Source: Peromyscus leucopus
Taxonomy: Eukaryota > Chordata > Mammalia > Rodentia > Cricetidae
Direction: 5' to 3'
Assembly: GCF_004664715.2 (NCBI RefSeq)
Contig: NC_051071.1
Location: 9,167,809 to 9,231,808 of the forward strand
Length of the DNA: 64,000 nucleotides
Shown here: positions 9,772 to 25,324 of the stretch, one piece after another
Numbering within the stretch: the first letter of the stretch is position 1
Layout of the letters: each line of letters begins with the position of its first letter
Notes under the pieces: generated by a model
Seen by the model: only the letters and a program-made list of their open reading frames with translations
The model's database searches: none
Told to the model about the DNA's origin: nothing
Translations under genes and position numbers: made by a program

Positions 9772-12700
9772 ACAGCAGAACTCTTAAAAGTAAGAACTTT
9801 GAACAAGACCACCTAGGCTCAAGTTACTTCCCTTCTTGATTGTTCCGTAAATCTATTCACAACATCACAAGAAAGTCAAGAAATCAAATGGAGATAATTA
9901 GAAAAGTTTTCACCAATAGTTCCAGTTGTGGACACCTGGCTTCAACTTCCACATGTAGGAATGAATGGCCATGAAGACATGCTCAGCCTTTATCCCAAAC
10001 CATGGCACAGAACCCACGGGAGAACTACTGCAGAGCTGTGGAAAAAAACACGAATAACTCTTCATTCCTCCCTTCCCTGTATATTTCAGGTGATTAATAA
10101 GAAAACAATAGCTACCTAGAGCAAGCCTCACACCCATTCCACTTGAAATCCCTGTGACTGATCCTTGTAAGTTACTTCTGAAATGAGAAGTACTTCTAAA
10201 GAAGAGCAAAATAATAAAGTTTCCTTTTCAGATGGTGACATGTAGGATGTAGGTGTAGGAATTAAAGCAGAGGATCTTGCTGTAGGGAAGGACAAACAGA
10301 AAAATGGCACCAACAGAAAAGGAAAACAAAAACAAACCAACTCACACTGAAAGCTAGCAGTAGGTAATAAGAGAGTTTTGCTTTTGTTGTTTCTTTTTTT
10401 TTTTCTAGAGGAAAACATAAGGCTCACATATGTAAGCAAATTCCATTTGTAGCATTTGGTATTGAAAATAGAAAGAGAAAAATTAAATATCTAGTGCCCA
10501 CGGTAGAAAACTGTTATCCAATGGTGCACAATTTAGAAATTTCACAAATGGCATCAATGAAAATTTTAACCCAAAGCTTTACAGTGGGTTCATTGTGAAT
10601 TATTAAAATTAGCTGATCATTCACTTTTTGTCTTTAAACTTAATATACTTTACCTAGTGTGTGTTTTGTGGCATAATGGTTATACTTAAATTTTGGACGT
10701 ATATAATTATTGTAATGTTTTAAATCTAGAAGCAATAACTTCCTAACACACAAAGATGGACATAATATCTTGTCTGTGTGGCTAAAATACAGTGCATCAT
10801 GGTTATAATACAATAATGACAGCATTGTTGTGTAATAACATGCTCAAACACAAACTAAGGTTATATCAGAGAGAAGTCACGTGTCCCATGGATATTGACC
10901 TTTCCAGTGGGTCCATTCTCTCATGTGTAAGCAGATTTACCACCATCTCCATAGGAAGGAAGAGTTAGCTGTGACTTTGTCCCCAAGTGAATCTCCCTAA
11001 GAATATCCCAGCGAGCAGTTCCAGGACACATAAACACGAAACCAGTTCTAGTTACAGAAAATGTGCAGGCCATAGAGGACTTCTCTACTGAACTCTATCA
11101 CCATCTATATCTACTCTGAATAATTGATCCCACTTTGTTTTTTTCCCTTTGCCAGAATTAGTTGGACAAATTCCTTAGTTTTTAATTTTATTTAATCTGT
11201 GGAGGCAAAGCCAAAGAATCTCCCCTTTCCCAAAGATAAGCCTTTCCACTGCATAAGTGCCTTAACGCTCTTGATTGTCACACCACAGCACTTGAGACCA
11301 TTTGACTCCAGTGAATTAGTGGAGCAAGACTGTCTGAAAGCAGAGTGACTCCTCTGTTTAAGCACTTAAATACACAGTGAATAACTGTGCGCCTTTTTTT
11401 CCCTTCACTGATCTGCTGTGTCCTGAAGCAGAGTATTATTACAGATAATCTACAATGAATGAAAGACAAAGCATTCTGCACTCCAAATATGTACTTGTTT
11501 GCCAAGTTTCCCGAACCTGTGATTTTTCAAAATAAAAGATACAAATATTTATTTTAAAAATGATATAATTAAAAGAGGCTCACTACAGGGCAGAGCCCAT
11601 ACCACGCTGCACAACCCATCCACAGAACCAATGAACAGTTTCTGCAGACAGACACCTATTGTCAATAAGATTAGTTGAGCTCAGAATAGTGCCAGGAAAC
11701 CTCTTTCATGCTTCAACAGAAAGTAATTTGTTTCAAGTAATGATGACTAGTTATATATAATTATCTGATTATTGCAAAAAAAAAAAAAAAACCTCGCCCA
11801 AACAACTTTAGTATGCTATGTTATAAGGTTTCATTTCCTTCTTGAATTATTTAATGTTTATGTAGTCCTGAAACAAACTGAACAATTCAAAACCAATTAA
11901 AAATTTTGCCCAAATCACTCCTAACTTGTAAATCAGCACAACATGGTAGGTACATATTAAGTTGGATTCTTTTTCCTTTTTTCTTTTAGAGAGCAGTAAC
12001 AGTAGTGTCTTCAAAAATAATGAGGTTTTTCCAGAGGAAAATAGTTTATAAATCATCAGCCAATGAAAATGATTCATGAAATTATATCAATTTTAATATA
12101 AAACAGCATAATTCTTATCTCTTGTGTAGGTAGACTTTTAAGATGTATGAGAAAGTGAATTGCTTATACCATGTAAATGAAAATAATCATTCAGTGTCTA
12201 ATACAGTCTTGCAAATAAGGAAAAATATTTAGATTCGTACACAAAGAAATTTCAGTCATTGTTATTCTTCTGATTTACTTGGAAACACAATGAATTAAAC
12301 TAATATTATTTTCTATTCAACTGGCATAAATTAACTCTGCTTCTGGGAGCAATTCATTTTGAATACTTGCCCAGTGAGTTAAAATGCTGGAGGTTTTATT
12401 TCCTCCCAGGTGAGGTCACAGCTCCTTAATTAATCTTTCTAATTATAAGAAAAAGATAAGAAAAGTATCAACTATTTTATGATATAAATGAAGTTAAGTG
12501 TATACGTGATTTTGAGCTGAAAACATTTTCTTGCATTGACATTATCAGTGGTTGAAAGTATTAAGAATGCTTCAACTAGAAGTAATGTAAGCTATTACTC
12601 ATATGACTTGGGTATAGAGAGGCATGCTTGTCTCCTGAAATTAGGAACTTGGAGAAAGGAAGGCAGTGGGTGTCCATTGCATGAGTCAGCCTTGGTGGAG

Positions 12701-12907
12701 TGAATCCTATCAGATTTATTCCTGCCTTGCTCCTCAAGAGTCTAAAAATCACCCATCTCTTGGTATTGCACATGTATCAAGGCAGAAAAGAAGGGAGGAG
12801 ATTGAGATGCCAGCCTTGCCCAATGTTTATCAGAGCAGTAAAACCTTTTGCTAACTCTCAGCATTACAGCAAAATGTCTTTTCACCTTGTCAGAAAGGTA
12901 TCCTGGG
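9772..12907. other. Mostly unique AT-rich sequence
   Basis: Over 3 kb without a recognised gene or SINE. Reading frames up to 103 codons occur on both strands but none shows a domain or conserved motif. The stretch 12290-12480 is singled out separately as a regulatory candidate. Confidence 0.4.
12290..12480. promoter_or_regulatory. Candidate conserved non-coding element
   Basis: A repeat-free stretch with a cluster of homeodomain-type sites (TTAATTAAT at 12426-12434, AATTATA nearby), a GATA-type AGATAAG around 12455, and GGTGAGGTCACAGC. This is inference from motif content only; no alignment was possible. Confidence 0.2.
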
Positions 12908-13026
12908 AGCTCTAGCATATTACCCTAAATGTTCCAGCCTTTTCTGGTCTCAGAAGCTAAGCAGGGATGGATCTAGTCAGAACTTGTATGAGAGGAAATG
13001 TGTTGCATGGTCATTGCTGAATGGTG
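12908..13026 (+). pseudogene. Degenerate 5S rRNA pseudogene
   Basis: CAGAAGCTAAGCAGGGATGG followed by ATCTAGTCAGAACTTGTATG aligns with the internal promoter region of 5S rRNA (GGAAGCTAAGCAGGGTCGGG and onward). Weaker similarity extends to both ends over about 119 bp, close to the full 5S length. Box A survives well, while box C and the 3' stem are eroded. There is no T-run terminator and no SINE body attached, so it looks like an old retrocopy, not an active gene. Confidence 0.65.
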
Positions 13027-13929
13027 GATTTTTGTTCTTATTTTTTACTTCATCAAGTATATAGCACAAATATGTTGAAAGTATTTCCTTTGGAAATGAG
13101 CAAAAGAGAAAAAGACCAGATTATTCAAATGACATTATTTTTTTTTAGCTGACATCATCTACCATTCTGCTTAAAGGGAATTATTCAGGGAATCAACTTT
13201 TACCCATATCTAAAAAGTGAAAATTATACTGTCTGTGTCTTAGAACTGCTTGAAGGTTAAATGAGATGATTTACACAAACTTGCTCTGTAAGCTGTTGAG
13301 AACTAAATGTGGTTTAGATTCTCAATGTTTCAGGAACACAGCTTCAAAGAACTTCTTTTTTTTTTAGGTCACACCAACTTAACCTTCCCTACTTATCCAG
13401 CAGATCTGTAGATACAGGTATACTTAATTTTTGACCTAGAGAAATCTTAAGATACTCAGAATAAGTGTGTGTGGGGGGGGGGGAGGCAGTTACAAGCACA
13501 AAAGCAATCAGAAATAACCTGCTGTAAAAAAAAATGATAAAGATGATTTAATGTAATTTGTACTGAGAATCCTAAACAAAAAAACCTATAAAATGATTCA
13601 GAAAAATCCTGCAAGGTAAATATAGACAAATGCCATTCAATGAAAGAAAATACTGATTAAATAGATGAAAAAATATTATAGTCTTAGGAAAAGATGGGTA
13701 CAAATGTAGCTTGATTAAAAGAGTAATAATTCAAGTAGATTTTTAAAGGTATTTTGTTATTGTTATCAAGGCTGAGAATAAACAAATAGGCTATCACAAA
13801 GAAACATGAGGTTAGCCTCAGGTACCCAACAGTCAACTCCAGTGAACTGCAGAAAAATGTATGCAAAGCTGCATGGTAGAGGGGTGGACCCAGATGCCAA
13901 AGTAAAAAGTGTAATATATAAAGATCCAG
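13027..13929. other. AT-rich sequence with possible MIR tail
   Basis: Around 13235-13300 GAAGGTTAAATGAGATGATT resembles the 3' part of a MIR (plus strand). A poly-G run lies near 13468-13482. Otherwise nothing was recognised. Confidence 0.35.
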
Positions 13930-14326
13930 CAAATACATTTGTAAGGGCATTTTAGCCCTGTCTCCCCATGGAAGAGGGAATGGAAAAATGTAAGAGCCAG
14001 AGGTTGGAAGGATTGCTCTGCAAAAGCGACTTCTGGACAGGACAGGACCATTGCACTTAGAAGCTCATTGCTGCTGCTGTTACCCTGCCCAAGACAAGCC
14101 AGTTGATATTCCACCATGGATGGAGGAGACTCATGAGGCCCCACACCTGGCCGAGAACAATTGCCAGTTGATGGCCGCTAGAAAGAAAGTCAGTTTTCTT
14201 CAGAGATAATTGCCCTTGGCAGGAGAACCGTGAAGAGTGTAGAATTGCATAAGGGCAGCACTAACTGGACCAAGTACTAGAAGGAAAGAAAAAAAAAAAG
14301 AAAATAGAAAAAAAAAAACAAACAAG
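13930..14326 (+). mobile_element. Lx-type L1 3' UTR, left part
   Basis: TGTAAGAGCCAGAGG, CATGAGGCCCCACACC, GCCAGTTGATGGCCGCTAGA, GTCAGTTTTCTTCAG and GGGCAGCACTAACTGGAC occur in the order of the rodent Lx L1 3' UTR. The element is split by an LTR insertion at 14327 and resumes at 14717. Confidence 0.8.
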
Positions 14327-14716
14327 AAGTTGTGATGTGGGATGGTCTGTATGTGCTCTGATTAGTCACTAAATAAAACACTGATTGGCCAGTGGCCATG
14401 CAGGAAGTATAGGTGGGACTAACAGAGAGGAGAATTGAGAGAACAGGAGTCAGGGAGACACTGCCAGCATCCGCCATGACAAGCAGCATGTGAAGACACC
14501 GGTAAGCCACCACCCACATGGCAAGGTATAGATTTATGGAAATGGGATAATTTAAGATATAAGAACAGTTAGCAAGAAGCCTGCCATGACTTACAGTTTG
14601 TAAGCAATATAAGTCTCTGTGTTTACTTGGTTGGGTCTGAGCCGCTGTGGGACTGGTGAGTGACAAAGATTTGTCCTGACTGTGGGCAAGGCAGGAAAAC
14701 TCCAGTTACAAAGTTG
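14327..14716 (+). mobile_element. Solo LTR, second family, copy 1 (nested in L1)
   Basis: A 378-bp element (14333-14710) begins TGATGTGGGATGG and ends CCAGTTACA, flanked by a perfect 6-bp duplication AAGTTG (14327-14332 and 14711-14716). It contains AATAAAACACTGATTGGCCA near the left end (an ATTGG/CCAAT box), a GGAAGTATAGGTGGGAC block, and TTTACTTGGTTGGGTCTGAG near the right end. A second copy in the other orientation is at 57427-57791. The interrupted host sequence is an L1 3' UTR that resumes exactly after the duplication. Confidence 0.9.
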
Positions 14717-14860
14717 GGCTGTTTAAAAAACAAAATAAAAAGCCATTGTGAGGGAGATACTGCAGGGTGGGATGTCCTGGAGCAGTTGGAGGGGAGGGAA
14801 ATATGATCAAGTACATTGTACACACACATAAAATATTCAAGGAATAAATGAAAATATATT
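14717..14860 (+). mobile_element. Lx-type L1 3' UTR, right part
   Basis: Continuation of the split L1: GGAGCAGTTGGAGGGGAGGG, AAATATGATCAAGTACATTG and AATATTCAAGGAATAAATG match the terminal L1 3' UTR and polyadenylation region. Confidence 0.75.
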
Positions 14861-15302
14861 TGAAGTAAATGAATAAATATAAGTAAATAACATGCAACAA
14901 GAGAAAAGTTAAATCAAAAAGCCCTAAGTGGGTACTGTTTAGGTGATTTTTACCTACAAGAAAGATTTACATGCTATCAGAGACTCAATGTTGAAGACTG
15001 AGTTTAACTTTTTACACTTTGATGAAATAAAAATAATACAAGTGGCACAATTTTGTATTTTTCTAAGGGAAAGACAAGCAATTATAATTTTGGAGACATA
15101 ACTCTAAGAACATAATTTATAACCTTGCGTTTTGATAATATTTTATTTCTAAGCTTGAAAATTTTTTAATAATGGTTAAAATGTAAACATTCTTTATAGT
15201 TCAGAAAATTCATGTTTTGTTTTAATTTTAAATTTAGCAAATGCTTGTTTATTAAGTTTAAGGCAACTAACTCCTCCTCCCCTAAAATAACAGGCATACA
15301 CG
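14861..15302. other. AT-rich unique sequence
   Basis: No gene or repeat recognised in these roughly 440 bases. Confidence 0.4.
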
Positions 15303-15312
15303 CTTGGGAAGA
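15303..15312 (+). mobile_element. ID SINE, 5' stub cut off by an LTR
   Basis: CTTGGGAAGA is the 5' start of a tRNA-Ala-derived ID element (consensus around GTTGGGGATTTAGCTC). The rest lies beyond the inserted LTR at 15718. Confidence 0.55.
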
Positions 15313-15717
15313 TGCGGTGATATATTGTGTACCTCAATAAAACTTACCTAGGGATCAGAGGACAGAACCAGCCACTAAATTAGACATAGAGGTCAGGCAG
15401 TGGTGGCACACACCTTTAATCCTATCACTTGGGAGGCAGAGATCCTTTTGGATCTCTGTGAGTTCAAGGCCACCCTGGGCTACATGAGAGAAACAGAACC
15501 AGGCAGTGGTGACACACGCCTTTAATCCCAGGAAGTAATATGGCAGGACGCAGAAAAGTATATAAGGCATGAGGAAAGAAGGACTCGCTCTCTTGAGGCT
15601 GAGGATTTTGTAGAGGCAAGCTAGTGGCTGTCTGTTTGCTTCTGTGATCTTTCAGCTTTCACCCCAATATTTGACTCTGGCTTTTTTATTATAAGACCTT
15701 TTAAGATTCCTATTACA
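15313..15717 (+). mobile_element. Solo LTR, B1-carrying family, copy 2 (nested in ID)
   Basis: A 405-bp element begins TGCGGTGATATATTGTG and ends CCTATTACA, with a 6-bp duplication GGAAGA (15307-15312) and GGATGA (15718-15723), 5 of 6 matching. It has the same order as the copy at 4948: AATAAAACTTACC near the left end, two B1-like blocks (CACCTTTAATCCTATCACTT... and ACACGCCTTTAATCCCAGG), TATATAAGGCATGAGG, and a TTTAAGATTCCTATTACA end. It is about 100 bp shorter, mostly in the part after the TATA-like box. Confidence 0.85.
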
Positions 15718-15802
15718 GGATGATGCTCAATGGTAGAGTGATTAGCTAGAAGTGCAAGATCCTGGTTTCATCACTGCAAAACAGTAAAGAAAATAAAAAA
15801 GT
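15718..15802 (+). mobile_element. ID SINE, main part
   Basis: ATGCTCAATGGTAGAGTG corresponds to the ID promoter region (TTAGCTCAGTGGTAGAGCG). It is followed by GCAAGATCCTGGTTTCATC (box B) and an A-rich tail. With the 5' stub at 15303-15312 it makes one ID element interrupted by the LTR. Confidence 0.75.
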
Positions 15803-20223
<4,421 letters not shown>

Positions 20224-20361
20224 TCCCTTCCTTTCTCCCCCTTCCCCTCTCTCTCTTCTTCCTTCCTTCCTTCCTTCCTTCCTTCCTTCCTTCCTTCCTT
20301 CCTTCCTTCCTTCCTTCCTTCCTTCCTTCCCTCCCTCCCTCCCTCCCTCCCTCACTCCCTG

Positions 20362-20428
<67 letters not shown>
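20224..20428 (+). repeat. Polypyrimidine array (TTCC)n-(TCCC)n-(TTTC)n
   Basis: 130 nt of uninterrupted pyrimidine (20224-20353), then a short break and 67 nt more (20362-20428). Several overlapping frames of Ser/Leu/Pro/Phe arise from it and are not genes. Confidence 0.97.
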
Positions 20429-20542
20429 GTTGCCTAGATGTTGAAGGAAAATGAAAGACTTAAAGTTTATTTGCTAGTGATTGGAAGGGGTAGAAAAAAG
20501 TTGCTTCTGGAAAAAATTAATTTCAGTTATCTCATACTGGTC

Positions 20543-20544
<2 letters not shown>

Positions 20545-20634
<90 letters not shown>
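20545..20634 (+). repeat. (CT)n-(GT)n compound microsatellite
   Basis: About 50 bases of pure CT repeat switch directly to about 40 bases of pure GT repeat. Confidence 0.97.
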
Positions 20635-20636
<2 letters not shown>

Positions 20637-21382
20637 CTAAGCTAAGCAAGCACATAGAAACGGTGGCTGAAATTGAAGCAAGTGTCCATTTCTGTGAATG
20701 GAATCACTGAACCACAAGAAATCAATGGCATACTTGCCAAGCCAAAAAAGGATAGGCTGAACCAGTTGGAGATGAATCTGGAGTCCATCAGCATTCTCTA
20801 TAAAGAGTCTGGGAGCAAATATTCTAAACTACTTAACTTTTTCATTGTAGCCCAAGAATAGTTATAGACAAGATGTAAATATTTTGGAGGTCTGTGTTCT
20901 CACAAAATCTAATTACAGAAATCTATGTAGAGATGTCGAAGATGTCAAGCTGGATTTGGCCTAAGGATGTAATTTTTCTTTCTTTTTCTTTTCTTTTTTT
21001 TAATCTGATCCGGAATGTTAAGCTACAGAAGTCCTGAGACCATATGTGCCCAGCTCTCTGTGAAGCCTATAGTCTAGTACAGTGCCAGCTTAATGTACAT
21101 TTGCTAAGGTGATCATTGTTGTGGAAGAATGACTTTGAAGGTATTTTGCTTTCTGCTTTGTTGTAGCAACAAAGAAAACAAAGACTATAAGAAGAACTAG
21201 GGAAGCCAATGGCAGACAAAAATGAGAATGGAGTATATCAAGTGCAGAATGATACAGCAACAGGGATACAGAACGAGGAGTTAAAAACTGTATCCCTAGC
21301 AATTAGTAATCATCAGAACAAAAGATCATTAAAATGTAATCAAAGAAAGGATACACCCACACAAAATACTCTGGACATTAGC
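20635..21382. other. Unique sequence
   Basis: No gene or repeat recognised. The frame 20673-20861 (plus, 62 codons) has no recognisable features. Confidence 0.4.
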
Positions 21383-21413
<31 letters not shown>

Positions 21414-21455
21414 GACAGCATCTCACTCTGTAAGGTGTGAGCCACCATGTCTGGC
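21383..21455 (-). mobile_element. B1 remnant with (TTTA)n tail
   Basis: A (TTTA)n run (antisense TAAA tail) is followed by AGACAGCATCTCACTCTGTA and then, after loss of the middle, GTGAGCCACCATGTCTGGC, the 5' end of a B1 on the minus strand. Confidence 0.7.
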
Positions 21456-23332
21456 TTTCCTGAATGTTAGGGATAGAAGAAGCTTTGAGGAGTCTGCATA
21501 GCTTAACTTTAATGGTTACTGTTCTTAGCATTTTTAAGTTTCTAGTCAAAAAATATTATTTCTAGCTTGATCCAAATCTGTGTGCTAGAGTATTATAAAT
21601 CTAACATCATGAATCTGTGAACTATTTGAGGGAGAGTCAAACATTTTTTTCTTTGACATTAAGTAGCTAAAATAACCAGCTTGAATAATTTTTAAGCAAG
21701 TCAGCTGATATTTGTCAAGAGTTTTATTTTAACTTTACCCCCCCTTAAATTTATGAGCTTAGCTTTTGTAAATTTCCAACTTCACTTTATGAAGTCAGTG
21801 ACAATCATATGTCTTAAATGTTTTCTTATTATTATTAGTTTTCTGCATCTACTTGTCTTTCTCTGTAATCCCTGTTAGAGGCACTCTGTGATGATTTCAG
21901 AGGCTATCTTCCCTAAACATTCTTGACCCAAGGTAAATGCATGGACTTCTGATGAATGGATTCCAGGAGGAAAGCATCCATATCTTTAGACTTTGATTCG
22001 TAGTTTTTAATTCCCTTACCTTTCACTGTGGTCAACTGTCATTCTTAGTGTATGCAGTCATTTTCAACATTACAAAATTATCATTTTTGTGTTCAAATTT
22101 TATCACATGTGTATCACTTGATACAAACCTAGTGTGTGTGGTTTGTTATGCTTATGTGAGGGAGGAAAAAACAACACCATAAACATGTCTCATCATGCCA
22201 TTGAAGCTTTTCTTAGAGTAATTGGAGCAAGAAGAAAGGAGGGAGTAGAAATCGAGGAAAAGGGTCTTAGCCTGAATTTTCCAAATTGGTTATTTATCTG
22301 TTAATTCTTCGTCTTTCCTCATCACCATGTCTGAACTGAGAAAGTCTTCCTAATGATAATAAACTGTGTCAAGAACAGATGGCTGATTTGATGTGATGAA
22401 AATAGCTGTGTCAATTGAGGGTATTTTTTTTTTTCCTTACCCATTTTGCTTTTCATCACTCTGGGGTTGGTGGTTCATGCATTTTTTTTTCTTTTGCAGA
22501 GTGTACCCTCAGCCTAACATAACATGGTAAATCTCTCTCCCAAAGCAGTTTGGGTCCTTTTCTCTAACAGACTTGAGTAGTGGCCTTTTATTTTTAAATA
22601 ATTTCTACGTTTCTTGTCTTTTCAGTTTTAGTTAGGTTACTTTGGGAAGGATCAGTTTACAACAACTGTTTAGTGTTGGAAATTTTACAGTTTCATGGGC
22701 CCTGACAGCTCAGCATGAGAAAAGGTGGCATTATGTCAATTGTAAACGAGTATGCTATTTATATACTAATTAAACTTTGTACTAGTGGGGTGAAACAATG
22801 TCATTTAGAGCACCCCAGTTGTTCTGTTTATATGATTGTTGTCTATTGAAACCATCTATTGTTTGGCATTTTGCAATGTCATCCCCTAAATGCCATTTCA
22901 TATCCTTCTACTTAAAAATATTAGCCTACTGCTTAACAAGTCACAGTCAGTACATCTAACACAAAGGGGATTCTGTGAATTGTGTGCTTCATCATAGCAC
23001 CTAGTTTGAATGGTGACAATGACAAGGTAGAGTTGTCAACTACATCCTAAATGCAAGATATTTTCTTAAAATGTCCTTTACATTTTAATTTACCCGATCT
23101 TAAAAAAAAAAAAAAGATGGGGTAAATTTTATAACACTTTTGCTCATGAAGAAATTAGAGCTGCACAGTTTGTGTGTGGACATCAGGACTCTGTTGTCCA
23201 ACCTCATAGCCACCGTTATGCATGATGTCACTTGGCTTTGGCTTGGCTGAGCCCATGGATCTACACACTAATCTACTGGTCACACTGGATGGGGTCGCTT
23301 TTTCTCCTTTTATTTATGGACAGTGTGTTAAC

Positions 23333-23333
<1 letters not shown>
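21456..23333. other. Unique AT-rich sequence
   Basis: About 1.9 kb with no gene or dispersed repeat recognised. Short poly-T runs are present near 22424 and 22482. Confidence 0.4.

Positions 23334-23363
<30 letters not shown>
23334..23363 (+). repeat. Poly-A run of about 30
   Basis: A pure A homopolymer with no recognisable retroelement or polyadenylation signal immediately upstream, although TTTTATTTATGG lies about 25 bases before it. Confidence 0.9.
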
Positions 23364-23365
<2 letters not shown>

Positions 23366-23840
23366 CATATTACCTGGCAGTTAAACTTCTGTTCTCTAAT
23401 CTTAATACAGAACCATTCCTGACTCACATACCTGTGAGTTCACATGACCCTCCTTTGTGCACATGCAGCTGCCGTATCTACACTGGTGATACCTTTCCAC
23501 AGACCACACCTGTTCTGTGAAGCTGACTCAGGCATCCTGATAGTGTATGCTCACTTGTGAAGGGAAAAGTGATTAATAGTCCATTGAGCTATTTTCTTTT
23601 TTTGCCTCACATCTGCAGAAGGTAGTTTATTAGATTTTGCTAATGCCGTTTTCCCTCTTGTTAGACAAGGAGCAGAATTAACATGTATCACATCTGTGTG
23701 GGAGCCACACAGAGCACCATCTGACCGTTTCCTGACTGGATCCAAGGAGTCCACCTACCCAGGCGCTTGTGTATCCTGAGAGCACAAAGCTGCATCCATT
23801 GGGCATTGTTAACTGAGTGCTCGTCTTCACTTCTCTTTAA
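23364..23840. other. Unique sequence
   Basis: No feature recognised between the poly-A run and the B3 SINE. Confidence 0.4.
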
Positions 23841-24026
23841 AAAAATGATAGAAAAGGGAGGGTGAGATGGCTCCTCTGCTGAAAGCACTTGCTGCTAAGC
23901 CTAATGACCTGATCTGAAGCCCCGAGACCCACATAGTGGAAGGAGAAAAACAAACCTCGCAAGTTATCCTCTGACTTCCATATGTGCTCCATGCCGCGCG
24001 CGTGCACGCGCGTGCGCGCGCGCGCG

Positions 24027-24062
<36 letters not shown>

Positions 24063-24092
24063 TTAATTTTTAAAAAACAAAAATGACAGAAA
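23841..24092 (+). mobile_element. B3 SINE with target duplication and CG/CA tail
   Basis: A full-length B3: GTGAGATGGCTCCTCTGC (tRNA-like box A region), TGACCTGATCTGAAGCCCC (box B region), the body GACCCACATAGTGGAAGGAG and TTATCCTCTGACTTCCA, then the family's 3' CG/CA array and an A-rich end. A 14-bp target duplication (AAAAATGATAGAAA at 23841-23854, AAAAATGACAGAAA at 24079-24092) has one mismatch. Confidence 0.9.
23995..24063 (+). repeat. Alternating (CG)n-(CA)n tract
   Basis: 69 nt of perfectly alternating pyrimidine-purine with 17 CpG steps in its first 40 bases, inside the tail of the B3 SINE. It is a strong Z-DNA-type sequence. Confidence 0.95.
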
Positions 24093-24319
24093 CAGCCTTG
24101 ACACTCAGCATTAGAATAACTTGCTATGAGGCTTAAGCAGGTGACCCCTTCATTGCTTTTTCCTTACATTTTCAATAACTTTCAAGGCTGAAATAATTCC
24201 ATAATAGAGTAAAAAATCCAGGGAAAAGAAAGACAGAGAATACAGCTTAGCTCTGCATAATTCTAGCAACCAGACCACATTTCCTGAATGTGGCATAGTC
24301 TTGTTCATAGACATGCCAA

Positions 24320-24720
24320 AGCGGAAAAATACAAATCTAAAATTTGAGCCGATAACGCGGATGGTGGCAGAGATACCAACTTGTGAAAAGTCACAATTTT
24401 GCATTGTGCTGGGAAGCCACCTTCTGAGGCCCATGACTGTCACTCTTTAATACCCAGCAGAGGCCCCCCGCTGTGCTTTGTCAGTCAGGAGCAACATCCA
24501 AGGCTCCCCGTAAAAGTAATTCACACTTTTCTCACAACACTGTTGCTTTAATTACCACTGAACTCCGCTGATGTTCAGGCAGGCCTGGCAGGACCACAGC
24601 AGAGGCAGAGCCACAAAAAAGCAAATGGCTTTTCCCCTCTTTACTTCATGATTAGTAGCCCATCTTTGATGGAAATGTTCGTAGCTCTGAAGCATGAACT
24701 TAACTCCCTTTGCCATATTT
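24320..24720. promoter_or_regulatory. Candidate conserved non-coding element
   Basis: Repeat-free DNA that retains scattered CpGs (GAGCCGATAACGCGGATGG near 24345) and holds TTTAATTACC, CAGCAGAGGCCCCCCGC and CTTTGATGGAAATG (a TCF/LEF-like CTTTGAT). This is inference from composition and motifs only. A 97-codon minus frame overlaps part of it without recognisable domains. Confidence 0.2.
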
Positions 24721-24738
24721 ATTATCAAGAGACTCACA

Positions 24739-24741
<3 letters not shown>

Positions 24742-24815
<74 letters not shown>
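24742..24815 (+). repeat. (GA)n microsatellite
   Basis: 74 nt of uninterrupted purine, almost pure GA. Confidence 0.97.
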
Positions 24816-24816
<1 letters not shown>

Positions 24817-25324
24817 TAAGATCCAATTAGAAATTTTGGTAAGGAACGAAATTGAATTTCTCATCTTTTCTTTCCTGTTTTTGTAGCACATGTTCTAAGA
24901 CTTCAGAGCATGTATTCTTGCTGGACAAATATCAATCTGTTTATTTACTGTAGATTTCTTTCTTCAAGATTAGTCAATATAGTAAATCACATATCAAAGG
25001 AAACCACAGAAGTGCCAAAATCTACCAGTGCATAAAAATAATAGCAGAGCCTGTGCTTTATAAATAAGATGAGGGCAATGTTTTAGGTTTAAGATGTATG
25101 TAAACACACTTTTCATTTTGTATCATAAAATATTTTCCCAATGAAGTAATTCCCACTGAACCAACTTCCACAATCTCCTACACATAGAATACTAGAGTAG
25201 GCATCTGTAATATCATGTGAACTTTTAGAGATGCAATAAGTAGGGTTATAATCTTTAGCAAACTATTTAAAGGACTGCTGAGTTTACTCCTGGCTCTAAA
25301 ATTCCATATTGAAATAGAATTTAG
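24816..25324. other. Unique AT-rich sequence
   Basis: Nothing recognised in this stretch. Confidence 0.4.
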
